A DNA stretch of 64,000 nt from Nocardioides malaquae (GCF_015070385.1 NZ_JADCSA010000008.1:1-64000), one strand, 5' to 3'. Shown: positions 34,999 to 47,131, counted from the first letter of the stretch. Numbers and translations: made by a program. Notes: generated by a model not told the origin, from the letters alone.

Positions 34999-35781
34999 TC
35001 ACCCCTTCGTCTTCTGCCGGATCTCCACCGCACCGCCACCGTTGCCCCCGTCGGGACGGCGGACCTCGAAGAGGCCGATGGCGCTCACGAGGTCGATCAG
35101 CTTCGCGTAGCCCCAGTTGCGGGAGTCGAAGTCGGGTGACTGCTTGGCGGCGGTCGAGCCCACCAGGCCGAGGTTGGCCCATCCGTCGTCGTCGGAGGCC
35201 GAGGCGATCGCGCCCCGCAGCAGCTGGACGAGAGCAGAGTCGCTCCGTAGCTGCTTGCTCGACTGCCGTGGTGTGGGGCGGTTGGGCTCGTCGACCTCGG
35301 GCGCGGCGTCGGGGTCGGCCTCCGCCTCCGCGTCGGCGCTCGCCACGCCCATCACGTCGGTGTAGATGAAGCGGTCGCAGGCCGCACGGAACGCCTCGGG
35401 CGTCTTGCGCTCCCCCACCCCGTAGACCGTCATCCCCGACTCGCGCAGCCGCGCGGCCAGACGGGTGAAGTCAGAGTCAGAGGAGACCAGCACGAAACCG
35501 TCGAGCCGGTCGGAGTAGAGCAGGTCCATCGCGTCGATGATCAGCGCGGAGTCGGTGGCGTTCTTGCCCTTGGTGTAGGCGAACTGCTGCATCGGCTGGA
35601 TCGCGTGCTGGTTGGCCGCGGCCTTCCAGCCCCCCAGCTGCGGGGTGGTGAAGTCGCCGTAGATGCGACGGACGGTCGCGGTACCGAGGGTGGCGACCTC
35701 CGCCATCAGGGCGTCGATCCGGCTCGCCTGGGCGTTGTCGGCGTCGATGAGCACGGCAAGTCGGGCGTCGTTGGCGGCCAT
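34999..35781 (-). CDS. NYN-domain (LabA-like) ribonuclease-type protein with C-terminal OST-HTH/LOTUS domain
   Basis: A 260-residue protein. The N-terminal NYN/PIN-like domain (about 5-145) has the acidic residues of this fold: VLIDADNAQASRI, KGKNATDSALIIDAMDLLYS and FVLVSSDSDFTRLAARLRES. An acidic linker follows at about 150-180. The C-terminal 80 residues (LVQLLRGAIASASDDDGWAN, NWGYAKLIDLVSAIGLFEV) match the OST-HTH/LOTUS RNA-binding module. Together these suggest RNA binding and possibly cleavage. The target is unknown. TACCCT lies 6 nt before the ATG. Confidence 0.85.
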   Translation of the reverse strand: MAANDARLAVLIDADNAQASRIDALMAEVATLGTATVRRIYGDFTTPQLGGWKAAANQHAIQPMQQFAYTKGKNATDSALIIDAMDLLYSDRLDGFVLVSSDSDFTRLAARLRESGMTVYGVGERKTPEAFRAACDRFIYTDVMGVASADAEAEADPDAAPEVDEPNRPTPRQSSKQLRSDSALVQLLRGAIASASDDDGWANLGLVGSTAAKQSPDFDSRNWGYAKLIDLVSAIGLFEVRRPDGGNGGGAVEIRQKTKG

Positions 35782-35787
35782 GCCGGG

Positions 35788-35793
35788 AGGGTA
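35788..35793 (-). promoter_or_regulatory. Putative -10 element of the NYN gene
   Basis: TACCCT on the minus strand, 6 nt from the ATG at 35781, with no Shine-Dalgarno sequence. Confidence 0.35.
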
Positions 35794-35828
35794 GCGGGTG
35801 GCGCCTGACGACCGGGGCGCTGCGGCAC

Positions 35829-36632
35829 TCAGCCGCGCCGGCGCACCCCGAGGTCGGGCAGCCGGTCGGCGTGCATGGGGTGCGCAGCGCGGGTGGCCTC
35901 CATCAGGGCCGGGTCGAGGTCGGCGACGGCGAGTCCTGCCTCCCTGGCGAGGCGGGCCAGTGGCCGCCCCTCGGGGTCGTAGACCGCCGAACCGCCCGCG
36001 AAGACGGCGTCGCCGTGCGCGCACTCCCCCGTCGCGCCGGCGAAGAGCACGAAGATCCCGTTGTCGAGGGCGCGCGCCGGGTAGTAGGTGTCACGCCGGT
36101 GCTCACCCCCGACGAAGAAGGCTCCGGAGTTTACGTAGAGCCGGGCACCGTCGTCGGCCGCGGCGCGCGCGTGCTCGGGGAAGGACCCGTCGTAGCAGAC
36201 CGAGAGCGCGACCTGCCATCCGTCGACGGTGATCGAGGCGCCGTGGTCACCGGCGACGAAGCGGCTGCGCTCCAGGTCGCCGGAGAGGTGCTGCTTGTCG
36301 TAGGGCACCCGCACGGAGCCGTCGACGTCGACCACGACGCTCGAGAGCGTACGCCCCCGCTCGCGCGCCACCGGGGCGTTGAGCACGACGGTGGTCCCGG
36401 TCTCCCGGACCGCCGCGATGAGCGGCGCCAACAGCTCGGGCACGGCGTCGACGTGTGGGGCCGAGGCGAACGCCTCGGGGCAGTAGCCGGTGAGGAAGGC
36501 CTCGGGCAGCGCGAGGAGGCGCACGCCCCGGGCCCCCGCCTGCCGGGTCAGGTCGACGGCGGTGGCGACGTTGCGCGTGACGTCACCGCAGACCGCAGGC
36601 GCCTGACCGGCAGCCACCCGCAGGGTGTCCAT
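35829..36632 (-). CDS. Carbon-nitrogen hydrolase (nitrilase superfamily)
   Basis: A 267-residue enzyme with the Glu-Lys-Cys triad in place: Glu in LLALPEAFLTGY, Lys in VPYDKQHLSG and Cys in LSVCYDGSFPEHAR. It probably hydrolyses a small amide or carbamoyl compound; the substrate is not predictable. Its ATG overlaps the guaB3 stop by 1 base, so it is the last gene of the guaB operon. Linkage with purine genes hints at nucleotide or amide salvage, but this is only context. Confidence 0.86.
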   Translation of the reverse strand: MDTLRVAAGQAPAVCGDVTRNVATAVDLTRQAGARGVRLLALPEAFLTGYCPEAFASAPHVDAVPELLAPLIAAVRETGTTVVLNAPVARERGRTLSSVVVDVDGSVRVPYDKQHLSGDLERSRFVAGDHGASITVDGWQVALSVCYDGSFPEHARAAADDGARLYVNSGAFFVGGEHRRDTYYPARALDNGIFVLFAGATGECAHGDAVFAGGSAVYDPEGRPLARLAREAGLAVADLDPALMEATRAAHPMHADRLPDLGVRRRG

Positions 36633-37738
36633 CAGCCGACGACGACCTCGACGCGCTGGAACTCCTTGATGTCGGTGTAGCCGGTGGTCGCCATCGAGCG
36701 ACGCAGGGCCCCGACGAGGTTCATGGTGCCGTCGGCGACGCGGGAGGGACCGAACATGATCTCGCGCAGCGAACCCACCGGCTCGAACTCGACGCGCTTG
36801 CCGCGCGGCAGGTCGGCGTGGTGGGCCTCGTTGCCCCAGTGGAACCCGCGGCCCGGCGCCTCGGTGGCCCGCGCGAGGGGCGAGCCGACCATCACGGCGT
36901 CGGCGCCGCAGGCGATGGCCTTGGGGATGTCGCCGGAGCGACCGATGGAGCCGTCGGCGATGACGTGCACGTAGCGACCGCCCGACTCGTCGAGGTAGTC
37001 ACGGCGGGCAGCGGCGACGTCGGAGACCGCGGAGGCCATCGGCACCGCGATGCCCAGGACCGTACGGGTGGTGTGCGCGGCGCCGCCCCCGAAGCCGACC
37101 AGCACGCCCGCGGCTCCGGTGCGCATGAGGTGGAGGGCAGCCTGGTAGGTGGCGCACCCGCCGACGATCACCGGCACGTCGAGCTCGTAGATGAACTCCT
37201 TGAGGTTGAGCGGCTCGGCGTTGGAGGAGACGTGCTCGGCCGAGACGGTGGTGCCGCGGATGACGAACATGTCGACGCCCGCGTCGACCACGGTCTTGGC
37301 GAACTCCTTGGTGTGACCCGGCGAGAGCGACCCGGCCACCGTCACGCCGGCCTCACGCATCTGCTTGAGGCGGGCGGTGATCAGCTCGGCCTTGATCGGC
37401 TCGGTGTAGATCTCCTGCAGGCGACGGGTGCCGTCGAGGCCACGCAGCGACGCGACCTCCTCCAACAGGTCGGTGGGGTCCTCGTAGCGCGTCCACAGAC
37501 CCTCCAGGTTGAGCACGCCCAACCCGCCAAGGCGACCGAACTCGATCGCGGTGGCCGGCGACATCACCGAGTCCATGGGGGCGGCGAGCACGGGCAGGTC
37601 GAAGCGGTAGGCGTCGATCTGCCAGGCGGTGCTGACCTCCTCGGGGTCACGCGTACGTCGCGACGGCACGATGGCCACGTCGTCGAAGGCGTAGGCGCGG
37701 CGCGCGCGCTTGTTCTTGCCGATCTCGATCTCGGTCAC
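36632..37738 (-). CDS. guaB3: GuaB3-type IMP dehydrogenase paralogue
   Basis: A 368-residue IMPDH/GMPR-family barrel without CBS domains. KNKRARRAYAFDDVAIVPSR, LAAPMDSVMSPATAIEFGRL and VIADGSIGRSGDIPKAIACG are conserved. At the loop where GuaB has ICTTR with the catalytic Cys, this protein reads AAHTTR, with His in place of Cys. IMP dehydrogenase activity is therefore doubtful; I recall that mycobacterial GuaB3 has not been shown active. The GTG at 37738 has a GAGA run upstream. It lies 5 bases after a 110-residue orf in the guaB operon. Confidence 0.9.
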   Translation of the reverse strand: MTEIEIGKNKRARRAYAFDDVAIVPSRRTRDPEEVSTAWQIDAYRFDLPVLAAPMDSVMSPATAIEFGRLGGLGVLNLEGLWTRYEDPTDLLEEVASLRGLDGTRRLQEIYTEPIKAELITARLKQMREAGVTVAGSLSPGHTKEFAKTVVDAGVDMFVIRGTTVSAEHVSSNAEPLNLKEFIYELDVPVIVGGCATYQAALHLMRTGAAGVLVGFGGGAAHTTRTVLGIAVPMASAVSDVAAARRDYLDESGGRYVHVIADGSIGRSGDIPKAIACGADAVMVGSPLARATEAPGRGFHWGNEAHHADLPRGKRVEFEPVGSLREIMFGPSRVADGTMNLVGALRRSMATTGYTDIKEFQRVEVVVG

Positions 37739-37743
37739 GTCTC

Positions 37744-38076
37744 TCAGTCTCCCAGAACGTCTGCCCCGGAGCGTTCCCGCTCCAGGTGAAGGCTTCCCAC
37801 TCCGTCGAGCGGGAGGTGCGGATCTCCGAGCCATTCCACGGTGACGCGACCGTCGGCCCGGAGGGCGAGTCGGGCCGCGGCCGGGCCGACCCGGTTGCTC
37901 ATGTGCAGCAGCCAGGCGCCGTCGGCCGGCGTGCCGCGCAGGTATCCGTGCTCGTCGATCCAGGCGGCGAGGTCGCCGAGATGGGCGTCGGTACGCAGGT
38001 GCGCGGCCGCCACGTGTGGCGCGCGCACCTCATCGTCACCGACCACGGAGTCGCGGGTGACCTGGACGATGGTCAC
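37744..38076 (-). CDS. Small hypothetical protein between guaB and guaB3
   Basis: A 110-residue soluble protein with start MTIVQVTRDSVVGDDEVRAP, internal AAWIDEHGYLRGTPADGAWL and a C-terminal beta-like RVTVEWLGDPHLPLDGVGSL. It starts 1 base after guaB ends and stops 5 bases before guaB3 starts, so it is firmly inside the operon. I do not recognise a family. Size and mixed alpha/beta pattern are compatible with a small accessory or regulator; nothing more is supported. Confidence 0.7.
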   Translation of the reverse strand: MTIVQVTRDSVVGDDEVRAPHVAAAHLRTDAHLGDLAAWIDEHGYLRGTPADGAWLLHMSNRVGPAAARLALRADGRVTVEWLGDPHLPLDGVGSLHLERERSGADVLGD

Positions 38077-38077
38077 G

Positions 38078-39589
<1,512 letters not shown>

Positions 39590-39592
<3 letters not shown>

Positions 39593-40201
39593 GTCCCCCA
39601 GCCGAGACCGCTCGGCGCCGATGGTGGTGTCCGGGCCGTGGCCGGTGTGGACGACCGTCTCCTCGGGCAGCGCGAAGAGCTGCTGACGGATCGACCGCAC
39701 GATGAGGTCGGCGTCGCTGAAGGAGCGTCCGGTGGCGCCGGGACCACCCTCGAAGAGGGTGTCGCCGGTGAACACGCAGCCCAGGTCGGGGGCGTGGAGG
39801 CAGACGGCCCCCGGGGCGTGCCCCGGGGTGTGCAGGACGCGCAGCACCGTGCCCGCGACCGTCAGCTCCTGACCGTCGGAGAGGTCGACGTCCCAGAGGT
39901 GGTCGGTGTGGGTGAGCTCCCACAGCGGCCGGTCGTCGGGGTGCAGCAGGATCGGGGCCACGGTCCGCTCCCGCAGCTCGGGAGCCACGCGGACGTGGTC
40001 GTCGTGGGCATGGGTGCAGAGGATGGCCTTCACCTTGCGGTCTCCGACGACGGCCATGATCGCCTCCACGTCGTGCGGGGCGTCGATGACGACGCACTCG
40101 GCGTCGTCGCCCACCACCCAGACGTTGTTGTCGACGTCGTGGGTCTCCCCGTCGAGGGAGAAGGTGCCGGACACCACGGCGTGGTCCACACGCACACTCA
40201 T
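39590..40201 (-). CDS. MBL-fold metallohydrolase, candidate S-formylmycothiol hydrolase
   Basis: A 203-residue metallo-beta-lactamase-fold protein. The metal motif THAHDDH, a second His in [12 protein letters not shown], the bridging Asp in [11 protein letters not shown] and the terminal His in [12 protein letters not shown] are all present, as in glyoxalase II-like thioester hydrolases. It overlaps mscR by 4 bases. The same pairing exists in mycobacteria (Rv2259-Rv2260 by recall). I infer hydrolysis of a mycothiol thioester, possibly S-formylmycothiol. Confidence 0.87.
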
Positions 40202-41319
40202 CGCGAGGCCCCTTCCATCACGACGACGGAGCGCAGCACGTCGCCGCCGTGCATCTTCTCGAACGCGGCCTCGACGTCGTCGATCCCGATCTCCTCGGTG
40301 ACGAAGGCGTCCAGGTCGAGACGACCCTGGAGGTAGAGGTCGGTCAACATGGGGAAGTCGCGACTGGGCAGGCAGTCGCCGTACCACGACGACTTAAGCG
40401 CCCCGCCGCGTCCGAAGACGTCGATCAGCGGGATGTCGGGCACCTTCATGTCGGGCGTCGGAACGCCGACCAGGACGACGGTGCCGGCCAGGTCACGGGC
40501 GTAGAACGCCTGTTTCCAGGTCTCCGGGCGACCGACCGCCTCGATCACCACGTCGGCACCCTCGGCTCCGTTGCCGCACACGATCTGCTTGATCGCCTCG
40601 ACGGGGTCGGCCTGCGCAGAGTTCACGGTGTGGGTGGCGCCCATGGCACGGGCCTTCTCCAGCTTGCGGTCATCGATGTCGACGGCGATCACCTTGGCGG
40701 CCCCGGCCAGCACCGAACCGGCGACAGCAGCCATGCCCACGCCGCCGCAACCGATCACGGCGACGGTCTTGCCTCGAGTGACCTCGCCCGTGTTGATCGC
40801 AGCACCGAGGCCGGCCATCACGCCGCAGCCGAGGAGGCCGACGGCGGCGGGCCGAGCGGCGGGGTCGACCTTGGTGCACTGGCCGGCTGCCACGAGGGTC
40901 TTCTCGGCGAACGCCCCGATCCCGAGCGCGGGGCTGAGCTCGGTGCCGGCCAGCTCGCCCTCGGCCAACGTCATCTTCTGGGTGGCGTTGTGGGTGGCGA
41001 AGCAGTACTGCGGCTCGCCACGGTCGCAGGCGCGACACTGCCCGCAGACCGCGCGCCAGTTGAGCACCACGAAGTCGCCGACGGCCACCTCGGTGACCCC
41101 CTGGCCGACGGCCTCCACGATGCCGGCGGCCTCGTGGCCGAGCAGGAAGGGGAAGTCGTCGTTGATGCCACCTTGGCGGTAGTGCAGGTCGGTGTGGCAG
41201 ACCCCGCAGGCCTGCACCCTCACCACGGCCTCACCGGGGCCCGGGTCGGGCACGTTGATCGTGACGACCTCGACGGGCGCATCCTTGCGGAGCGCCACCA
41301 CTGCCTTGACCTGCTGCAC
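40198..41319 (-). CDS. mscR: S-(hydroxymethyl)mycothiol dehydrogenase (mycothiol-dependent formaldehyde dehydrogenase)
   Basis: A 373-residue zinc alcohol dehydrogenase. The catalytic zinc site is [14 protein letters not shown] with GHEAAGIVE. The structural zinc lobe is [15 protein letters not shown]. The NAD Rossmann motif [14 protein letters not shown] lies mid-protein. The sequence corresponds to the class III-like enzymes that use mycothiol instead of glutathione in actinobacteria, oxidising the formaldehyde-mycothiol adduct. The GTG at 41319 is chosen because GAGGTGG lies just upstream. It is coupled to the MBL hydrolase. Confidence 0.9.
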   Translation of the reverse strand: MQQVKAVVALRKDAPVEVVTINVPDPGPGEAVVRVQACGVCHTDLHYRQGGINDDFPFLLGHEAAGIVEAVGQGVTEVAVGDFVVLNWRAVCGQCRACDRGEPQYCFATHNATQKMTLAEGELAGTELSPALGIGAFAEKTLVAAGQCTKVDPAARPAAVGLLGCGVMAGLGAAINTGEVTRGKTVAVIGCGGVGMAAVAGSVLAGAAKVIAVDIDDRKLEKARAMGATHTVNSAQADPVEAIKQIVCGNGAEGADVVIEAVGRPETWKQAFYARDLAGTVVLVGVPTPDMKVPDIPLIDVFGRGGALKSSWYGDCLPSRDFPMLTDLYLQGRLDLDAFVTEEIGIDDVEAAFEKMHGGDVLRSVVVMEGASR

Positions 41320-41447
41320 GGGCCACCTCACATCCTGGGGGACGCCGGGACGTCCTCCCGGCAGGTGCTGGTGAGCCTGCCCCACCGCACCGACGCTTTC
41401 AAGCAGGGCCCGGCCCAGCACCTCTGCCGACGCCGTCCACACATACA

Positions 41448-41483
41448 GCACGGCCCGCCACCCGGGAGGGTGGCGGGCCGTGC
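41448..41483 (-). terminator. Terminator after groEL1
   Basis: A perfect 15-bp stem (41448-41462 with 41469-41483) and 6-nt loop, starting 19 bases downstream of the groL stop on the minus strand. Confidence 0.8.
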
Positions 41484-41501
41484 GTCAAAGGCGTCGGCGG
41501 C

Positions 41502-43227
<1,726 letters not shown>

Positions 43228-43244
43228 GTCACAGGACTGCTTCT

Positions 43245-43541
43245 TCAGCCGACGATCGCCAGCACGTCGCGCGCGGAGAGGATGAGGAACTCCTCGCCCG
43301 AGTACTTGACCTCGGTGCCGCCGTACTTGCTGTAGATGACCTTGTCGCCCACGGCGACGTCGACCGGGAGGCGGTCGGAGCCGTTGTCCGCGAAGCGGCC
43401 GGGGCCCACGGCCACGACCTCGCCCTCCTGGGGCTTCTCCTTGGCGGTGTCCGGGATGACCAGGCCGGAAGCCGTGGTCTGCTCAGCCTCGAGGGGCTTG
43501 ACGACGATCCGGTCCTCGAGGGGCTTGATGTTGACCGACAC
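43245..43541 (-). CDS. groS: Co-chaperonin GroES
   Basis: A 98-residue 10-kDa chaperonin that caps GroEL. It begins [20 protein letters not shown], has the mobile loop [20 protein letters not shown] and ends [18 protein letters not shown]. The GTG at 43541 is set by GGAGG 8 nt upstream; upstream extension of the open frame is antisense to the methyltransferase gene. Two CIRCE-type operators lie 130-195 bases upstream, predicting HrcA control. Confidence 0.97.
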   Translation of the reverse strand: MSVNIKPLEDRIVVKPLEAEQTTASGLVIPDTAKEKPQEGEVVAVGPGRFADNGSDRLPVDVAVGDKVIYSKYGGTEVKYSGEEFLILSARDVLAIVG

Positions 43542-43673
43542 GATGTCGACCTCCACTTTCTCCACTGATGTCTGGGTGATGTCTCGTGGTGCCTGGCCGG
43601 CTCGGCATCTGCCGGTCGGCAGGCGGACCGTCGAGCCTGCGCCGTCGCGGGGGTCGCAGGCCGTCACGGCCAC

Positions 43674-43700
43674 TTGGCACCCTCGAGGTGAGAGTGCCAG
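43674..43700. promoter_or_regulatory. Second, degenerate CIRCE element
   Basis: TTGGCACCC-N9-GAGTGCCAG, each arm matching 7 of 9 bases of the TTAGCACTC-N9-GAGTGCTAA consensus. It is 8 bases from the better element and on the groES side. Confidence 0.6.
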
Positions 43701-43708
43701 ATCAGACG

Positions 43709-43735
43709 TTAGCACTCCCCTCAATCGAGTGCCAG
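43709..43735. promoter_or_regulatory. CIRCE operator (HrcA binding site) of groES-groEL1
   Basis: TTAGCACTC-N9-GAGTGCCAG. The left arm is a perfect CIRCE half-site and the right arm matches 7 of 9. It lies between groES and the divergent methyltransferase gene. Confidence 0.9.
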
Positions 43736-43772
43736 ACGGGTGCACCGGGGCCCCATGGTGGAGGATGCGGGG

Positions 43773-44960
43773 GTGGACCTCGACACCTTCCTGTGGCTGC
43801 TGACCGACGACGGACAGCGCCTGCTGGAGCGCGCCTCTCACCTGTACGCCGACCACGACGGTGACCCGCTCGCCGCGGCCGCCGCCGTACGCAAGGTCGA
43901 ACCGGACGCCGAACGGGCCGCCGCAGCCCTGACCCAGGTGCAGCTGCGCGTGAGGGCGGTCGCCAAGCTCGGCGACGACGCGCTGTCGATGTACTTCACC
44001 CCCGACGGGTTGGAGCAGGCCACGCGCCAGCGGGTCGCCGCTCACCGCGCCGCGCGACTGGCCGCGGCCCAACCCTCCTCCGTGGTCGACCTGGGCTGCG
44101 GCATCGGCGGCGACCTGGTCGCCTTCGCCCGGGCCGGACTCACCGCCGCCGGCGTCGACCTCGACCCCGTGCGCGCCCGGATTGCCCAGGCCAACCTCGA
44201 CGCCCTGGGGCTGCCCGGCGCCACGATGGTGGCCGACTCCACCGAGCTCGACCTCTCCGGATTCGGGGCGGCCTTCGCCGACCCTGCACGCCGCAGCGCC
44301 CGGGGCCGGGTCTTCGACGAGACGGGCTGGACGCCCCCGTGGTCCTTCGTGCTCGACCTGCTGGGCCGTACGTCGGTGGTCAAGGTGGCCCCCGGCATCG
44401 GCCACGACCTCGTGCCCGAGGGCGTCGAGGCGGAGTGGGTCAGCGACCAGGGCGAGGTCAAGGAGGCGGCCCTGTGGTCGCCGGCCCTGGCGACGGTGCG
44501 ACGTCGCGCCACCGTGATCTCGGGCGACGGCCTGGTCAGCCTCACCGACGAGGACGACCCCTACCAGGGGCAGGCAGACCGCCCCGTGGTCGACCTCGCC
44601 CAGCACCTCTACGAGCCCGACGGAGCGGTGATCCGCGCCGGACTGGTGACCGCGATCGCCGCGGGCGTCGGCGGCGGACTGCTCGACGAGCACATCGCGT
44701 ACGTCACCAGCGACGCCTCCTTCCGCTCCCCCTTCATGAAGTCCTACTACGTCATCGAGGAGCTGCCCTTCCGGGAGAAGCAGCTCAAGGCAGCGCTCGC
44801 CGAGCGCAACATCGGCACGCTGACGATCAAGAAGCGCGGCGTCGACGTCGTGCCCGAGCAGCTCCGCAAGCGCCTCGCCCTGACCGGGGACGAGGAGGCC
44901 ACCATCGTGCTGACCCGCATCGCCGGTGTCGGCCGTGTCCTCCACGTGCGCCCCTTCTGA
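43773..44960 (+). CDS. Class I SAM-dependent methyltransferase with THUMP-like C-terminal domain
   Basis: A 395-residue protein. A helical N-terminal domain ([20 protein letters not shown]) precedes a Rossmann methyltransferase core with the SAM motif [21 protein letters not shown], acidic motif [18 protein letters not shown] and motif [11 protein letters not shown]. The last 80 residues ([40 protein letters not shown]) form a THUMP-like domain, suggesting an RNA substrate. The GTG at 43773 has GGAGG 8 nt upstream; ATG 43755 lacks one. It shares an intergenic region with the CIRCE elements. Confidence 0.82.
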   Translation: MDLDTFLWLLTDDGQRLLERASHLYADHDGDPLAAAAAVRKVEPDAERAAAALTQVQLRVRAVAKLGDDALSMYFTPDGLEQATRQRVAAHRAARLAAAQPSSVVDLGCGIGGDLVAFARAGLTAAGVDLDPVRARIAQANLDALGLPGATMVADSTELDLSGFGAAFADPARRSARGRVFDETGWTPPWSFVLDLLGRTSVVKVAPGIGHDLVPEGVEAEWVSDQGEVKEAALWSPALATVRRRATVISGDGLVSLTDEDDPYQGQADRPVVDLAQHLYEPDGAVIRAGLVTAIAAGVGGGLLDEHIAYVTSDASFRSPFMKSYYVIEELPFREKQLKAALAERNIGTLTIKKRGVDVVPEQLRKRLALTGDEEATIVLTRIAGVGRVLHVRPF

Positions 44961-44989
44961 CGCGAGAGCGCCCGGAGGGCGGTCCATGG

Positions 44990-45016
44990 ACAATAGTGCG
45001 TGAGACACACTATTGT
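44990..45016. promoter_or_regulatory. Perfect 9-bp dyad overlapping the padR promoter
   Basis: ACAATAGTG-N9-CACTATTGT. The right arm contains TATTGT, the likely -10 hexamer 7 nt before the PadR start codon, so a bound repressor would block transcription. The likely ligand is the PadR protein encoded next to it. Confidence 0.75.
45011..45016 (+). promoter_or_regulatory. Putative -10 element of the padR gene
   Basis: TATTGT, 7 nt before the ATG at 45024, inside the right arm of the dyad. Confidence 0.5.
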
Positions 45017-45023
45017 TTCGGCC

Positions 45024-45347
45024 ATGAGGGATGACGTGCTGGCCGGACACCTCCAGGAGCTGCGGCGCGGCACCGTGGTGGTTGCCGCGCTGGCGACGCT
45101 GACCCGACCCACCTACGGCTACGCCCTGCTCGAGCAGCTCGCCGACGCGGGTTTCGCCGTCGACGGCAACACCCTCTACCCCTTGCTGCGCCGGCTCGAG
45201 AAGCAGGGCTTGCTCACCAGCGAGTGGAACACCGAGGAGAGCCGCCCGCGGAAGTTCTACCGCTCGACCGACGACGGCGTCGCCGTCCTCGAGTCCCTGC
45301 TCGCCGAGTGGGCGGGCCTGCACGCATCCATCGAGAAGTTGAGGTGA
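45024..45347 (+). CDS. PadR-family transcriptional regulator
   Basis: A 107-residue winged-helix protein. [40 protein letters not shown] and [19 protein letters not shown] form the PadR HTH and wing; the C-terminal helix [20 protein letters not shown] is for dimerisation. The ATG at 45024 is preferred over a GTG at 45000, because that codon lies within the operator dyad and upstream of the -10. It probably represses itself and the downstream membrane protein. The effector is unknown. Confidence 0.88.
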   Translation: MRDDVLAGHLQELRRGTVVVAALATLTRPTYGYALLEQLADAGFAVDGNTLYPLLRRLEKQGLLTSEWNTEESRPRKFYRSTDDGVAVLESLLAEWAGLHASIEKLR

Positions 45348-45352
45348 CCTCC

Positions 45353-46345
45353 ATGCGCACCACCCGCCGCCACACCCCGACCCCCAACCTGGCCGAACGC
45401 TACGTCCACGCGGCCACCCGGCGCCTGGGCGACGACCAGCGCGACGACGTGGCCCTCGAGCTGCGCGCCGACATCGCCGACCGGGTCGACTCGCTGCAGG
45501 TCCAGGACCCCACCCTCTCGCCGGAGGCGGCCGAGCACGCAGCCCTGGTCGAGCTCGGCGACCCGGACGCCCTCGCCGCTTCCTACGCAGGCACGCCGCA
45601 GCACCTGATCGGGCCGGAGCACTTCCCGACCTACGTCCGCACACTCAAGGCGATCACCGTCGTCGCCGTGCCCATCGCGGTCACGGCGACCGCCGTCATC
45701 GGCTCGCTCACCGGCGACGGCCCGCTCGAGGCCCTCGGACGCGCGGCGTGGATCGGCTTCAGCCTCGTCGTGCAGATCGCCTTCTGGGTGACCGTGACGT
45801 TCGCGATCGTCGAACGCAGCGACCAGACGTCCGCGGCCGACCTCGGCGCCGAGCCCTGGCGCCCCGAGCAGCTGCCCGAGCTGCCCGCCGGCCCACGGGG
45901 GGCGTTGGGCGAGACGGTGACCAACGTCGTGTGGCTCGGCATCCTCGCTGGCCTCGTCGTCTGGCAGCAGGTGCTGCCGTTCGTCACCGACGCGGGCGAA
46001 CGGCTGCCCGTGCTCGACCCGAGCCTCTGGTCCTTCTGGCTGCCCCTGGTGCTGGTGGCGCTGGCCCTGGAGGCCTGCTTCGAGGTGGTGAAGTATCGCG
46101 CCGGCGCGACCTGGACGACCCCCTTCGCAGTGGTCAACACCGTCACCGCGGCCATCCTTGCGGCACCGGTCGCCTGGTTGGCCTACGAGGAGCGGCTGCT
46201 CAACCCGGCCTTCATCGCCCACGCCCAGTCGCAGTGGGCGGAGTTCGACCCCGGCGTGACCCACACGATCGTCCTGGTGGCAGCTGTCGTGATCTGGGCC
46301 TGGGACAGCCTCGAGGGCTGGCGCCGCACCCGCCTCCTCGACTGA
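45353..46345 (+). CDS. HAAS-domain membrane protein co-transcribed with padR
   Basis: A 330-residue protein. The N-terminal 90 residues ([40 protein letters not shown]) match the HAAS/DUF1700 signalling domain that typically accompanies PadR regulators. Six or so hydrophobic segments follow, from [20 protein letters not shown] to [23 protein letters not shown], overlapping the padR stop, lies 8 nt before the ATG at 45353. It is the likely target of PadR control; biochemical role unknown. Confidence 0.8.
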   Translation: MRTTRRHTPTPNLAERYVHAATRRLGDDQRDDVALELRADIADRVDSLQVQDPTLSPEAAEHAALVELGDPDALAASYAGTPQHLIGPEHFPTYVRTLKAITVVAVPIAVTATAVIGSLTGDGPLEALGRAAWIGFSLVVQIAFWVTVTFAIVERSDQTSAADLGAEPWRPEQLPELPAGPRGALGETVTNVVWLGILAGLVVWQQVLPFVTDAGERLPVLDPSLWSFWLPLVLVALALEACFEVVKYRAGATWTTPFAVVNTVTAAILAAPVAWLAYEERLLNPAFIAHAQSQWAEFDPGVTHTIVLVAAVVIWAWDSLEGWRRTRLLD

Positions 46346-46369
46346 CCGCAGCGCCTACCCCACGCAGCA

Positions 46370-46402
46370 CGAGACCCCCGCACGACAGGTGCGGGGGTCT
46401 CG
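46370..46402. terminator. Bidirectional terminator between converging genes
   Basis: A perfect 14-bp stem (46370-46383 with 46389-46402) and GACAG loop, between the HAAS membrane protein and the converging 46438-47079 gene. Confidence 0.8.
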
Positions 46403-46437
46403 CTGTGGGTGGCGCCTGTGTGGCTCAGGCGCCGAGC

Positions 46438-47079
46438 TCAGACTCGGGCCTCGGCGGCCTTGCGAGCGTGGACCAGACCCAGGATGCCCAGGATCAGGAA
46501 GAGGGCAGCTCCGACGAAGGCGCCGATGGCGGCGTAGCCGGCGATGGTGCCCATGGTGGCGAAGGCGTATCCGTAGAGGAGCAGACCGCGCAGGGTGTTG
46601 CCCTTGAAGAGCGAGTCGCGGTTGGCGCCCACGGCCTCCAGCAGCTCGGCCTTGTCAGCCTCGTTGAGCTCGGTGTCGGCCTCGACCGCACGAGCCACGC
46701 CACCGGCCGACTCGTAGGTCAGCGGGAAGGTCATCTCGTCAGTGTTGACGCCCTTCTCCTCCAGCGCTGCCTTGACGCCGAAGGTGCTGGCCTCCATGTG
46801 GGCCTTGATGTAGTGGTCGGCGTAGGCGCGGGCCTTGGGGCCGTTGTCGAGGGTGGTGCCCTCGAACTCCATCAGCGTGTCACGGTCCTCGTCGGAGAGT
46901 GACTCGTCGGCCTCGATGGCCTCCTTGGTCGGCATGGTGATGTCCTGGTCGCCGAACTGCTGGTCGACCTGGTCTCCGATGAAGGTGGCGCCCCAGGTGA
47001 GGAGCCCTCCTGCCACCAGCAGGACCAGCGCGAGCAGGATCCCGGTCCAGGAGATGAGCTTGTCGAGTGTGGCACGCAT
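46438..47079 (-). CDS. Membrane protein with large acidic extracytoplasmic loop, function unknown
   Basis: A 213-residue protein. A first membrane helix is at about 10-32 (GILLALVLLVAGGLLTWGAT). A hydrophilic, acidic loop of about 130 residues follows (DQDITMPTKEAIEADESLSD, FKGNTLRGLLLYGYAFATMG), then one or two C-terminal helices near 165-205. The ATG at 47079 has AAGGAG 7 nt upstream, better than the ATG at 47103. I do not recognise the family. It is transcribed away from the palindrome cluster at 47.13-47.20 kb, which is probably its control region. Confidence 0.75.
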   Translation of the reverse strand: MRATLDKLISWTGILLALVLLVAGGLLTWGATFIGDQVDQQFGDQDITMPTKEAIEADESLSDEDRDTLMEFEGTTLDNGPKARAYADHYIKAHMEASTFGVKAALEEKGVNTDEMTFPLTYESAGGVARAVEADTELNEADKAELLEAVGANRDSLFKGNTLRGLLLYGYAFATMGTIAGYAAIGAFVGAALFLILGILGLVHARKAAEARV

Positions 47080-47131
47080 GAGGGACTCCTTTGTCTGGCT
47101 CAACGGCCGGACGTTCCGACCAACTGAACTA

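Noticed and set aside
43542-45644. A minus-strand extension of groES to a 799-residue frame
   Set aside because: GroES is about 98 residues. The extension is antisense to the methyltransferase and padR genes and lies upstream of a clear GGAGG-GTG start.
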